Positions 53,481 to 63,796 of a DNA stretch of 64,000 nt are shown in pieces; within the stretch, counting starts at the first letter, position 1; every line of letters begins with the position of its first letter. Position numbers and translations under genes: made by a program. Under the pieces are notes generated by a model. That model searched no databases. It was not told the origin of the DNA and saw only the letters and a list, made by a program, of their open reading frames with translations. The DNA is from Symbiodinium natans (lineage: Eukaryota > Sar > Dinophyceae > Suessiales > Symbiodiniaceae), in NCBI GenBank assembly GCA_905221605.1, contig CAJNDS010000779.1:634501-698500 (forward strand), read 5' to 3'.

Positions 53481-55107
53481 CTGCTTCCTTGCCCACGATG
53501 ACGCGAACAGCTTTTGTCTGCAGGATCGCTTGCCACTCTACCTGATCCGAGGCTTCGAAAAGCTTGCGCTCAGCTTCGTTCAGCTCCTTCATCGTTACTT
53601 CGTCGCCTCGCTTTGCCAAGAGCACCAGGTAGCCTTCGTCGTCGAAGTGAAACCACGAGTGTAGCCCATGCTCTTGCTCCTCGTGAGTTCTTCGGGGGGA
53701 TCGAGATGTCTCTCTGGCCTCCTCGGAAGCTGTGGTTCGATCTCCCACGACCCCATCGGATGAGCTTGTGGCCATCTCCTCTCTCCCTCGTCGAATGATT
53801 TCCAGAAGCGGCTGAAGTGGAGTGCCAGGGGCGCGAGTACCTTCCTCCAGTCTCGGCACCTTGTTGGGAGGGCCGTCTTCCCTTGCCAGATCCGGACGCA
53901 GCTCGCCGTCTTCCTCTGGCACTGGAGTCAAGGCTCCGGGGGCTTCTGGTTCTTGCGCAGGCTCTTCCAAGGACGATCTTCTTGATCCTGCCGTCCTTGT
54001 TTGAGCATCTTCACCGCTAACTTGACGAGGAAGCCCTGGACTGAGAAGCCCAGGAGGCACGGGCACTCGAGGTTCAGGAGCTCTGGGAACTTCTCCACGA
54101 GGAAGGCTCATGGTCGGCTGCTGAAGTACTTCTGGATGGCTGCTTCCTTCGAGAGGGGGAGCTCCTTCCGCTTCGATTCGACTGGTCGGTTGATGCTGAT
54201 CTCGCTCCTCTGGTGGTGGCCCCTCTTTGGTCACATCTACCGCTCCAGCTCTGGTGTTCGAAGTCACCCTGCGGATCAGGTCGGCTAGAGAGGGATCGCT
54301 GCTCAATTGACTTCCAAGGACCTCCGATGGAAACGCTGGCCTCAGTTGCTCCGCCGTGCATCTCCACAGTCGAGTGCGCATAGCCACCCAGACGATGCCC
54401 TGGGAGTTCATGACGACCAAACCAGGCCCCACCCATCGAGAGGTGGGGTGCATGCTGTCCCCGGGCTTCCCTCTTCGAAACACGTAGACCCACTGCCCGA
54501 TGTTCCATCTTCTGAGGGTCCCCGTCTTGGTCTTCAAGGCCTTGCTGATCGCTTCCTTGGAGTCGCTCTCCATGGCCGCTTGCCTTGCTCTCTCTCGTAT
54601 CTTCATCCTCTTGCGAAATTCCGCCCCGACCTCGTCCATTCCTGCAGGATCGTGTAGAGCGTCGAGATAAGGCAGAAGTCCTCCGGGGTGATCGTTGAGC
54701 AGCTCGGCTGGTATTCGGGGTAGCTCCCCAAAGACGAGCTGCGTCGGGGAGTGTCCTCCGTGATTGAACCATCGATTCTTCGCCGCCGTCAGGGAAGCCA
54801 GGAACTCGTCTAGCTCTCCTAGAGAGCCGAAGGTGCATCGACCAGACTCAATCTCCTGGACGAGACGTCTTTTCAGCCAACCCCCATGTCGCTCAGACTT
54901 GGCGTTCTGCCAGGGGCTCTCCGCTGCACAGACGTGTTGCAGACACCCGAGCTGTTCCAAGCCGCGCTCGAAGGTGCCTTTGAACTCGTTGCCGCCGTCA
55001 GAGATGACCAAACTTGGCGCTCCCAAGTGCCTCACCCAGGTCTCGCTGAATGTCCTCCATGCCGACGAAGTTGCCCAGCTCTTCTTCTGGAACTCGGGCT
55101 GCGACAT
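53449..55107 (-). CDS. Copia-type integrase fragment
   Basis: A 552-residue frame holding the integrase core from the second catalytic Asp (ISDGGNEF, about residue 37) and the Glu (NAKSERHGGWLK, about 72), then an SH3-like C-terminal part (WNIGQWVYVFRRG and VWVAMRTRLWRC) and a charged Pro/Glu/Arg-rich tail with little complexity. Upstream of about 55,085 the homologous frame continues in another register (VPILNMVCTGTNYHVAA) to about 55,175, so there is a second frameshift. The first catalytic Asp, zinc finger, protease and gag are missing, so the element is 5'-truncated and inactive by itself. Confidence 0.92.
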   Translation of the reverse strand: MSQPEFQKKSWATSSAWRTFSETWVRHLGAPSLVISDGGNEFKGTFERGLEQLGCLQHVCAAESPWQNAKSERHGGWLKRRLVQEIESGRCTFGSLGELDEFLASLTAAKNRWFNHGGHSPTQLVFGELPRIPAELLNDHPGGLLPYLDALHDPAGMDEVGAEFRKRMKIRERARQAAMESDSKEAISKALKTKTGTLRRWNIGQWVYVFRRGKPGDSMHPTSRWVGPGLVVMNSQGIVWVAMRTRLWRCTAEQLRPAFPSEVLGSQLSSDPSLADLIRRVTSNTRAGAVDVTKEGPPPEERDQHQPTSRIEAEGAPPLEGSSHPEVLQQPTMSLPRGEVPRAPEPRVPVPPGLLSPGLPRQVSGEDAQTRTAGSRRSSLEEPAQEPEAPGALTPVPEEDGELRPDLAREDGPPNKVPRLEEGTRAPGTPLQPLLEIIRRGREEMATSSSDGVVGDRTTASEEARETSRSPRRTHEEQEHGLHSWFHFDDEGYLVLLAKRGDEVTMKELNEAERKLFEASDQVEWQAILQTKAVRVIVGKEADEIRKRWPNF

Positions 55108-55179
55108 GATAATTGGTACCGGTGCACACCATGTTGAGTATGGGGACCTGCTGCTGATCGAAGCGTACCAGGACGTGTT

Positions 55180-55233
55180 AAGCGGCTTCTCAGTGGTAAA
55201 CGGCTTCTCAGTGCTAAACGGCTTCTCAGTGGT
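55180..55233. repeat. 18-bp tandem repeat, three copies
   Basis: AACGGCTTCTCAGTGGTA three times with one or two changes, starting exactly where similarity to Copia integrase ends. It may mark the truncation junction. Confidence 0.9.
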
Positions 55234-55239
55234 GTTCTA

Positions 55240-55393
55240 AAGAAATACATGTTTTTTCCGTATTTTTGTGTCCGCACGTGGTCTCGATTTGTTGTGTCAC
55301 GTGCGTGCGTGGGGGTCTACTGAAACACGTTGGGTGCAAATGGGGTCGTGCGTATACTTTATATATCGACATGCAAAGAATTATACAATATTG

Positions 55394-55435
<42 letters not shown>

Positions 55436-57170
55436 CTATTAATGTGTGTGTCTGTGTATATTCTAGCAGGTAAACTTATATATATATATATAATACTGTT
55501 GGAGCTGAGATTTTTGCAGGCTTGGGTTGTGATCCCACATCCTACATACCCCTGGGAGCATGCGCCCTATATGTATATTGCAGCTGTCGCTGCCGGACTG
55601 AGCTATATATCGATCCACATCACACATACGCAGTGGCAAACATGCATGCACGCGGTTCGGTCAATCTGATAGTTAACGAGGACGTGATTGCCCACGCAGG
55701 TCGCGCTATGAAGCCATGACACATTATGTATTACTTAGCTGCGGCACAAGGCCACCCATCCCCGCGCGGTTCCGCCATCTGGTTGACGTACGACGAGGAT
55801 GAGATTTTTGGGATGAAGATCCCCGCCATATGCCATTGGCCAGGTACGGGTATACCGCGTGGCGAACATGCATGACATGGGGGCCGGGATCTGTCCGATC
55901 GAAGGATGCATGCATGACTATAAAACCCTATACCTGCGGGTCCCCTGTAATTTCATTCTACCCAGCTAGCGATTGTATGTATCCCTCAGTGGATTGCATG
56001 TATCTACCTAGTCGAATCGATGTTCATGGTTTGATCGGTCGCCACACGTGTGGCTGCGCGTGCATGCATGGCGCTGTGCGTTGGCGCATGATTTGCTTGC
56101 TTGACGCATGATTTGCCTGCTTGACCGGCACGCAGCATGCGTCACATATGCGGTCGCACGCGTGGTTTGCATATATGTATACGTGGGACACGTGGTAGCA
56201 TGCAGTTTGTGGTTTCTATGCAAGGTCGCACGCGTGGTAGCAGTACGTTGGAAGCTAGATCAATTTGTCATTCTACGCGGTATCCGGGTTGTATATAGCA
56301 TAGGGATCGAATGTTGCTTTTAAAGTTCCGGCCGCGTGGTAGCACAAGGCTTGCTCTGCAGTACACGTTGTGCTGTCCAGGATAGGCTTTCGAATTGAGG
56401 CTAGGCTATATTTTCGGGCCTTCTTCGATCTAGGAGTTGCACATTCTTGGTTTTAAAGGTTCGGTTGACACTAGCCTGTTGGCGCCTTTTTGACGCAAGG
56501 CTTTTCGGGGGAAGGGGGGGGGGGGGCGGGTCAGACCGTAAATTCCGCATCTTCCTTGCGGTTGTGCCTATTTATACGGCTTATCATTCAGTTGGGCCTT
56601 GTATACGGTTGCGTGTGCCTTTATATATAATTGGGTGAGGTCTCACGCAGGATCCTGAACTAGGGAAGTGCTTGTATCATGTTGTACCTCTGTAGGCTTT
56701 CGGTTGTGCCACCAGGCTTTCGGTTGTGCCTCTTTCGGATTTATTCGGGTTGTGCCTCTAGGCTTTAAACGGTTGTGCCTCTAGGCTTTCGGTTGTGCCT
56801 TTAGGCTTTAATTCGGTTGTGTCTTGCAGCTAACAGGCTTTCGGTTGTGTCTTCATAGGCGTTAGTTCGGCTGCGCCTTGAGGATAGGCTTTCGGTGAAA
56901 CTTCGGTCGCGTCTTGAATCTAGGCGATCTTCCTTGAAGATAGGCTTTCGGTTCGTCGCACACAGCTTTGCAAATATGTGGTGGAAGGCCTTCGATACAG
57001 TACAATGTGGCAATGTGGTGATCTAAGGCACTTGCATGGTCCTGGGTTTTTTCTGCGCAATTCGAATTGTAGTCAGTTCTGCAAATAGCATCCTGCAGGT
57101 TCATTGCGTATATATTGCGTGTGCAAGGTTGTGACCACGTATACGCATGCACATGCATGCTTCAGGAGTT
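55240..57170. other. AT-rich intergenic stretch, possible strand-switch region
   Basis: Holds (AT)n at 55,398-55,434, CATG/ACGTG-rich words from 55,600 to 56,350 and the degenerate repeat array at 56,692-56,960. Short frames overlap on both strands; none has a family match. It separates the minus-strand block from the plus-strand block. Confidence 0.5.
56692..56960. repeat. Degenerate array of TAGGCTTTCGGTTGTGCCTC
   Basis: About nine or ten copies of GGCTTTCGGTTGTGCCT with variable 2-20 bp spacers; TAGGCTTT and TCGGTTGTG are the conserved words. Unlike the other repeats here it is not telomere-like and is only in the strand-switch stretch. Confidence 0.8.
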
Positions 57171-57289
57171 GAACTGGTGCTCTTCTGCAGGGGCCTCTTC
57201 TGTGGCTCGAGGGAGCGGCTGCGACATGTGGGAGGCGTCAGCAATTTCGTCTACAGAGTTAGGCATTTCAATATTTCTGGGCTGGCTGG

Positions 57290-58114
57290 ATGAGCCACTG
57301 GAGACCACACTTGCGTAGCCGCTCCCAGCTTTTGGCAAGCAAACTTGAAAGTTCCTGTTGCACTTCGGATGAGGATCTAGCTCGAATCAAAGCAACAGGA
57401 CAGCTCCTGCCAACTACATCCCTGAAGTTCCGGAGTACACGCCGAAAGTTGAAATGGGTGCTTGCTCTATCATCTGACCGCTACTTCACTTACAAAAGGG
57501 TCTTGCTAGCTATGAGGCTACTTAGGATCTCAAAGCCCTTTGCACTTCCTAATGTGCCTGGTTTTGATGAAGAAAGCTGGATTCTGAACCAGGCGGGTGT
57601 GATCGTAAGAGTTTTGCAGCGTGCCCGGAAGTGCACTGGCGCCATGGCTGATTTGGAAACGCAGCCTTGGCCAGAGGACTGGACCGACATTTGTGGTTGT
57701 GATTATGCATGGCATGCTATTGCCCCCAACATATGTTGTTCATCGTGGCAGGAGGAAGCTACGCCGGCGACCACACCAGAGCGATCGCAGGAGAGACGTG
57801 GTCGACATCTTGCCTGTTTAGTTGCAGCTTGGGTTCAATATGTCCCTGTTTCAAGGAGTCGATGGCAGCTGGATCGGCAGCTGGATCGGAAGAGTCTCGA
57901 TTCGAATCAGTTTGTGCTGCACACGCGAGCTATGCTGCACATTGTAAATGTTTTGTTCTCGCCCATAGGACGTTGTGATCCGCCCTACCAAACGACTTCG
58001 GTGCAAAGCGCAGCTCGGATGATTTATGCGCATATAGGAGAGATCGACACAGACTCAAATCAGCGCATCACACTTAAGGACTCTCTGTGTGCCAGCCAGC
58101 TCGGCCTGCATTAA
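57290..58114 (+). CDS. Long open frame, probable exon(s) of an unknown gene
   Basis: An 825-base open frame on the plus strand. It includes LPNVPGFDEESWILNQAGV and ADLETQPWPEDWTDICGCDY. The Trp/acidic flavour of the second part resembles the exons just downstream. It may be interrupted by unrecognised introns, and the Met at 57,290 is not proven. No family is recognised. Confidence 0.45.
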   Translation: MSHWRPHLRSRSQLLASKLESSCCTSDEDLARIKATGQLLPTTSLKFRSTRRKLKWVLALSSDRYFTYKRVLLAMRLLRISKPFALPNVPGFDEESWILNQAGVIVRVLQRARKCTGAMADLETQPWPEDWTDICGCDYAWHAIAPNICCSSWQEEATPATTPERSQERRGRHLACLVAAWVQYVPVSRSRWQLDRQLDRKSLDSNQFVLHTRAMLHIVNVLFSPIGRCDPPYQTTSVQSAARMIYAHIGEIDTDSNQRITLKDSLCASQLGLH

Positions 58115-58166
58115 ATGGTTTCCGCACACGCAGTGTTGTGTCACATGTTTATATGCGTTAACGTAG

Positions 58167-59356
58167 ATGGGGCACCACGTGCAGTGGCTGACGAAATGCA
58201 GGATGCTTGCAATTCTGATGAGTGGGCTGGAGATGGCGATTGGCTTGAAGGAGGTGAAGCTCACCATGCAGATTGGTCTGCGGGAAATCCTCGTGACGAC
58301 TCTGATTGGGGCCCTGACTGGATGGGCGATGACTCTTGGGGCGCGGAAGTGACTGGACAAATGTACCATGCATGACACTGCATGTTGTTTGTGCTCTGGC
58401 TTGTCTGTGGAATATCTCAGGCGACGCCTGGCTGTTGGGAACCCGATCCATCCTCAAAGGCTTTGCTGTTGACACTGTATGAGCGCTGGGTGTAGACATC
58501 GCATGCTTTAGAGCTCCAGGGTTATAGTATGTGACGCCGGACTTGCAGGTTGTCCACTGCGGCCAGGACACCCCGATCGTGCCACGACAGCATATCTTAA
58601 ACAATTTTGGGTTGTAGCAATTCTGTGTGCGTGGATCAGGACCCTGAAGATTGGAAGGCAGCTGAGATGATGATAGATTGAGCATGGAACCCGTGCTAGA
58701 GTTGTAATTACTGTAGGTGACGGATGAGAATCGCGATCAGTTCACGACCGACATGCTGCAAGAGCTGGAAGAGAAATTCGACGAGGCCTCGGGTCAGCAG
58801 GTGCTAGTTGATTTCATGGTCTGCAGGCAAACAACGCATAGCCAATGGATCCCATGTGAGGCAGATGAAGGTGGATGGCCTCCCAGCCCGACGCAGTCCT
58901 TCATGGATGCAGCCTTTCCGGTTGATGGTGATGCTGCGGTGGGATTCTAATGAAAGAACTCCTGTGCATGTGCCCAATATTTGGTATAGGTGACATGCAG
59001 GCCATGGTTCCCGTGTGTTTCTAAGGTGAATCCGGATGGATGGCCTGCCAGCCCAACGGAGTCCATGATGGACGCAGCCTTCCCGGTCGATGCTGAGGTG
59101 GGATAGAGTATAGGGCTCCGTGACATCATTTACAGCTAGATCGATTTCTGCCGAGGATCAGAAGGATGAAGGCTGGACTGGGCCCATGGAGAACGAGGCC
59201 CTTCGATGATGATGACCGATTTCTGCGATGTTCGCTCTATGTCCATGTACGTTTTTTTCACATAGTATCCCTGATCGACCAGGATGAGAAGGATTATGGC
59301 CACGAGGGCGTGCGGGACTTATACTGCCCACCCGTTTAGGGTTTAGGGTTTAGGGT

Positions 59357-59388
<32 letters not shown>

Positions 59389-60670
59389 GGTTTAGGGTTT
59401 AGGGTTTGGCTTGTGTTCTGTGTCGAGCGCGTGTGCCACTCCAGGCTTGGCGATCTGCAGAGTGGTTCGAAGGCTGCCAAATTGCAATTTTTTTGAAGCA
59501 AATAAATATGTCGCAATGTATGGGTGTATGTATATGTATTAGAAATATACACACTATTAATACACTGTTGTTCAATTCCAGGTTGGCCCCTGCAGGACTC
59601 CCAAGCCCCTTTTCTGTATTCGATTTTGATGTGTAAAGAAAATTGGTCTGTCTGCAGCTGACACAAATCATGTTTCTCAGGCCCCCTTTCACGAGGACAA
59701 CATTGAGCCAGAGACGACAAAGCTCGATTGGCCGCCCGACGAGCCTGATGATGATAACGATGATGCAGATAAGACCAAGCCTTCGACTCTCATTTTTCTA
59801 TTAAAGTTTCGCGACGCGAATTTCATCACGCAATCAATGCTCGCCAGAGCCGAGGAACGACTATAGCGAAGATGACGCCGAGGACAAGGACCATATTGCT
59901 GATGAGGCCCACGTGGGGTGTTGTATGATGTAGTCAAACTTGGTAGGTACAGGTGGCATGACCCTAGGATACTATATTGACTTGCCCAGCAGAATTAGAA
60001 TGTATGCCGCCAATGTTGCAGACTCTTGCGTGTCCAGGCCACTGGTGCCAAGATTCGCAAGCTGGATGCTCCCACAGCGCCACGGCGAATTTGGTGTACC
60101 TTGAGGGCTGGTGAGTCATGACTGGAATGTATAAACCCTAAGGAATTCCACATTCCCGATGTTTATCTTGGGGCGACTGCAGACTTCCTACCTCTCAATG
60201 TTCAGAAGGCATGTGTAGGTGGCGTTCAAAAGCCTATCAACCCTCATGCACAGCGGCTTCTAGTAGCTGCTCACAAGCCCGCGCGTGCACCTAAGGGCAA
60301 GGCACCGAAGGCGAAAGCAAAGGGCAAGGCAAAGGCAAAGGGCAAAGCAAAAGCAAAGGTGTCGGCAGCAGGTGCCAAGGCCAAGGCTTGCGAAAAAGGC
60401 TCCGCGAAGAACAAGACTGCGTATGGTGTGGCCAAGGATGAGTACAAAAAAATGTTCCTGGGCATGAGTTAATTCAAATCTATGGAACGCCAAAGTATTG
60501 TGTTTTGACTGCTTGGTTTACACGTGTCGTCATAAACTCAGGCTGATGCAGGAGTATGGCAAGCTGTCTCGGGCCGAGATCGAGTGGTGGTGGCACGAAA
60601 GCCAGGAGCGGCAGGACGTCTTGAAAACGTTTGATGAGACAGATCTACGCCGCCGGCGTTTGCTTTGAGA
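58167..60670 (+). CDS. Acidic/basic multi-exon protein, unknown
   Basis: Exons: 58,167-58,349 after AACGTAG (CNSDEWAGDGDWLEGGE, DDSDWGPDWMGDDSWG); 58,717-58,945 after CTGTAG (FTTDMLQELEEKFDEASG, then GGWPPSPTQSFMDAAFPVD); 59,026-59,105 after TCTAAG (DGWPASPTESMMDAAFPVD); about 59,160-59,205; 59,681-59,775 after TTTCTCAG (KLDWPPDEPDDDNDDAD); 59,850-59,926; 60,038-60,110 (IRKLDAPTAPRRIW, GTGAGT donor); 60,183-60,468 (DFLPLNVQKAC, then KGKAPKAKAKGKAKAKGKAK and EYKKMFLGM); 60,542-60,670 (MQEYGKLSRAEIEWWWHESQ, RQDVLKTFDETDLRRRR). The intron 60,111-60,182 joins exactly in phase (split Asp codon). The frame could instead stop at the TAA at 60,470. Acidic N-part and Lys/Ala/Gly tail suggest a nuclear or nucleic-acid-binding protein; this is an inference. 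Confidence 0.6.
59337..59406. repeat. Isolated TTTAGGG/TTGAGGG array
   Basis: Ten units, half of them TTGAGGG. One of four small telomere-type patches in the right domain (others 60,953-60,988, about 61,690-61,730 and 63,198-63,233), all in introns or between exons. Confidence 0.95.
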
Positions 60671-60730
60671 TTGCGCACAGAAGCTTGCAAGTGATCTCTT
60701 TATTATGACTCCTCGTGCCCGTCTTTCAGG

Positions 60731-60790
60731 GCACACACTCTAGCTTTCAGCTGCGCAAGGGGATGTCCGCAGCAGGTGGAAAGAAACTGC
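60731..60790 (+). CDS. Possible further exon
   Basis: After GTCTTTCAG the frame reads GTHSSFQLRKGMSAAGGKK. It could continue the preceding protein after its LRRRR segment, but no phase-0 GT donor was found. Confidence 0.35.
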
Positions 60791-61293
60791 AATGCGCCAT
60801 GCCAGTTGTGACGTTGCTTTGCTCTAGGGTATGCGTGGTCCACTGTGCTATACTGTGCTGCATGGTGGCAGACTTGGGGTCCAAGGACGATAGCTCTGCT
60901 GGCCCAGTTCTATATAGAACAGCTCGCATCATCGCGCATGATCGCACTATGTAACCCTAAACCCTATAAACCCTAAACCCTAAACCGTAGTTATAAACGG
61001 TACATATATCAGCCCATTCCCGTGCCTCGCCTCGATCACAACCATGAAGTTCTCCCGGCTCCAGAAAGTGCTGGCATCGTTCGAGAAGAGTTCCTCATTC
61101 AAATCGTTTGAGTCACTCCGATCATGATCGATCTTTGACCAGTTGGTTCTTGGTTTTAAATTCTTGATCTAAGGCTTCGGGCCTCAGGATCCAAATGACA
61201 CTCTGCACTTCTTGGAGTTGTTTGCAGGCACGTTCTTGTAGAATAGAGATCTCGTGTGACCCCAATTCATAATTGTTGATGTTTCAACTGCAG

Positions 61294-62900
61294 GAGTGCA
61301 TATGCTGAAGTCAGCGATAGCAGATCTTGGATGGACAACGCATGCCCTGGATCTCAGCTACTCCCGCAAGATGGACCTCACAACCAATTTCGGATTCTTG
61401 CTGACCCTGGCTACCGCCCCATGGCTGCAGACAGGATTCTTTCGCTGCACGCCCATTGCAATTCCATATTCGTAGCCAGCGCACCAGCTGTTTTCACCTG
61501 GGATCGCTCGACTTGTTCAGAACGGCGTTGTTTGGATAGCGTTGCCGTGCAACGCATGGTGCTTTATGTGGTTCGACTGCAAACATACAGGCGCACGTGT
61601 GTGTGTATATATATATAACAAGTGCACATGGACATGTGCTTCGATGCAATTGCAAAAGCATGTGTGTAACATTCGTACAGAAAATATGTAACCCTATATA
61701 ACCCTGAACCCTGAACCCATATAAACCCAAAAAATCTGGATTCCCAGGTCCCAAGGTACGACTCGTCGCCGACGACTTTGTGCTTCTGGAGCCTTGGCTG
61801 CGATCTGAGATGCGCAGGCTCTAAAGAGGTTTTTGCACACAGATCTAAATGAAGTGCAGGAGCTCGGCAACTTCTCAGTGTTAGAATGGCGAACCGCATC
61901 GCCGTGAGAATAGTCTACTTGTGGCTTGGTGGAATCATGCGGCACCTTTAAATAGAAGGCTTTTTGCAGACTACTCGTTGCGTGGTCCTGGTCGCATCTA
62001 AGGATGGAATTCATCTATAGGTCAGGGGGAACCTATGTCTTGGAGAATCCACAAGGCTCCTGTCTTTGGTTCTTCAAACCGATCCATGATCTTTGGCGGC
62101 ATTTTCTTTCAATACCCCTTGCAACAACTTGTTGAAACTCTTTGGCTAAAACATGATTTAATTCTTGCCAGGAAACGTTGAAACGTCATGGTGCCCGTGG
62201 CATTCATCTGATGCTTGGAGCTCTGGGCGCCAGATCACCGAAGCCTGTGCCTTGGATCAAGGCTTATATACATGGTCCAGTACGCACATGCAGTGGACTT
62301 ATACAAGGACGCGGGGGGGGGGCAAAAAAATAATATATATATATATATATATGGGGGTTTCATGGGGTACGCACATGGGGTATGTATACACGGGGTACAC
62401 GGGGTAGACGGGGTGCACGGGGTGTACGGGGGTGCGGGGTCCACGGGGTACACGGGGTACACGGGGCACACACGGGGTACACACGGGGTACACGGGGTGC
62501 ACGGGGTACACGGGGTGCACGGGGTACACGGGGTACACGGGGTGCACGGGGTACACGGGGTACACGGGGTACACGGGGCACACGGGGTACACGGGGCACA
62601 CGGGGTACACGGGGTGCACGGGGTACACGGGGTGCACGGGGCACACGGGGTACACGGGGTGCACGGGGTATATACACGGGGTACACGGGGTACACGGGGC
62701 ACACGGGGCACACAAGGTGCACGGGGTAGGTAATATACACGGGGCAAGACGGGCACGTCGTCCTGGGCTTAATAGGGTAAGGGGTTGCACGGACTACACG
62801 GGTTACATAGGGCACACGGCCCGCAGGTTTGCTTATATGGTACGGTGCCATGGCTGGGATCTCTGCAGACGGCCTTGAATGGTGTTCGAAGGCTCGTGTC

Positions 62901-62931
<31 letters not shown>

Positions 62932-63513
62932 ACGTTATAACTGATCTAGATCTATCTCTCTCAGATCTCGAGTCTCTCTGATCGATCTCTCTAGCTCTCG
63001 TATATAAAACCCTAAAACCCCGATCTCTCTCTCGCTCTCATGCCCACAGCTCGAAAGCTTGGCAGGCACCAAATGAAGAGGATCAAATCATTTTTGGGCC
63101 TGGAGGTCTACAAGTCGTATCAAAGCAAAGGAAAGAAACGAAGCGCCGCTAGACGAACTGGGCTCGGGATCTCGTGTGCGTGCAGCTTTTTCTTTTAATC
63201 CCTTAAACCCTAAACCCTAAACCCTAAACCCTCATGAACCCATTTCAGGCTGGAGGAAAAGATTTAAAGTCGAGTCAAGCCTATCCTGGCCTCTTTGCCC
63301 TCAAGGCAAGCGCTGGGTGCGAGAGTCGCTGCGTGTACATGCATGATCTTTATAGCTGGCTGCGTCGGTCGATTGCAGGTAGCAGAGCTGTTCGATCAGC
63401 ACTTGGCCCCGATTCGAGCAAATTTGCGCCACTGTACCCACCGAGAACTGGTGGATGTGGGCAGCGATTCTGATGACTCCGGCTTGGAGTCTATTTTGTA
63501 CCACGGAGACTGA
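61294..63513 (+). CDS. Dinoflagellate methyltransferase-like family member, multi-exon
   Basis: Exons: 61,294 to about 61,416 (after [48 protein letters not shown]); 61,521-61,590 ([21 protein letters not shown] donor); 62,172-62,279 ([22 protein letters not shown] donor); 62,827-62,881 ([18 protein letters not shown]); 63,050 to about 63,165 ([17 protein letters not shown]); 63,249-63,305 ([20 protein letters not shown] donor); 63,379-63,513 ([17 protein letters not shown], ending [13 protein letters not shown]). Joins at 62,279/62,827, 62,881/63,050 and 63,305/63,379 keep phase. One exon around 61,750-61,820 is probably missing. The order MDL-GF, W-PCxxW, SPKP, LYG, GKKR, LKSSQ-YP is what I recall of a large dinoflagellate family sometimes labelled methyltransferase-like; the PC motif sits where a catalytic PC would. 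Enzymatic activity is not established. It may be the C-terminal half of the gene at 58,167-60,790. Confidence 0.65.
62356..62745. repeat. 9-bp minisatellite GGGGTACAC
   Basis: About 40 units alternating GGGGTACAC, GGGGTGCAC and GGGGCACAC. All frames are open and give Tyr/Cys/His-Gly-Val products that are not real proteins. It lies inside the intron 62,280-62,826, next to (AT)n at 62,332-62,352. Confidence 0.97.
62906..63000. repeat. (CT)n and degenerate TCTCTCGATC tract
   Basis: Perfect CT run at 62,909-62,932, then GATCTCTCTC-type sequence up to the acceptor of the exon at 63,050; it may serve as a polypyrimidine tract. Confidence 0.85.
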
Positions 63514-63729
63514 TTTCTGATGGGACCGTCTCTCTAATTTGTGCTGTGCTTCGACACGAGGACCGTGTACATGTCAGCTTAAACGCTTTCAAGGGGCAAC
63601 CAAAAAATCCTGGACAGCGTGGGGCGGAATGGGAGCGTGTATCCCCGTGTATTTGCATGTAACCGGCTTCTCTGAGAAGGCTTTTCCGTGTATCAGCGTG
63701 TACCCCCACCCCCCACCCACCCCCCACCC

Positions 63730-63796
<67 letters not shown>

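Larger units (their letters stand above)
51541..55178 (-). mobile_element. Degenerate, 5'-truncated Ty1/copia retrotransposon
   Basis: Includes the two pol frames and the out-of-register integrase start. GC content and coding density are much higher than in the flanks. It is in the gap between the leftward and rightward gene blocks. The left limit is set by the return of telomere-type units; the right limit by three 18-bp repeats. Confidence 0.85.

Noticed and set aside
51541-55240. LTRs or primer-binding site of the Copia element
   Set aside because: No direct repeats flank the pol remnant within the window.
62215-62878. Collagen-like Gly-Val-His and Thr-Arg-Gly frames
   Set aside because: Products of the 9-bp minisatellite inside an intron.
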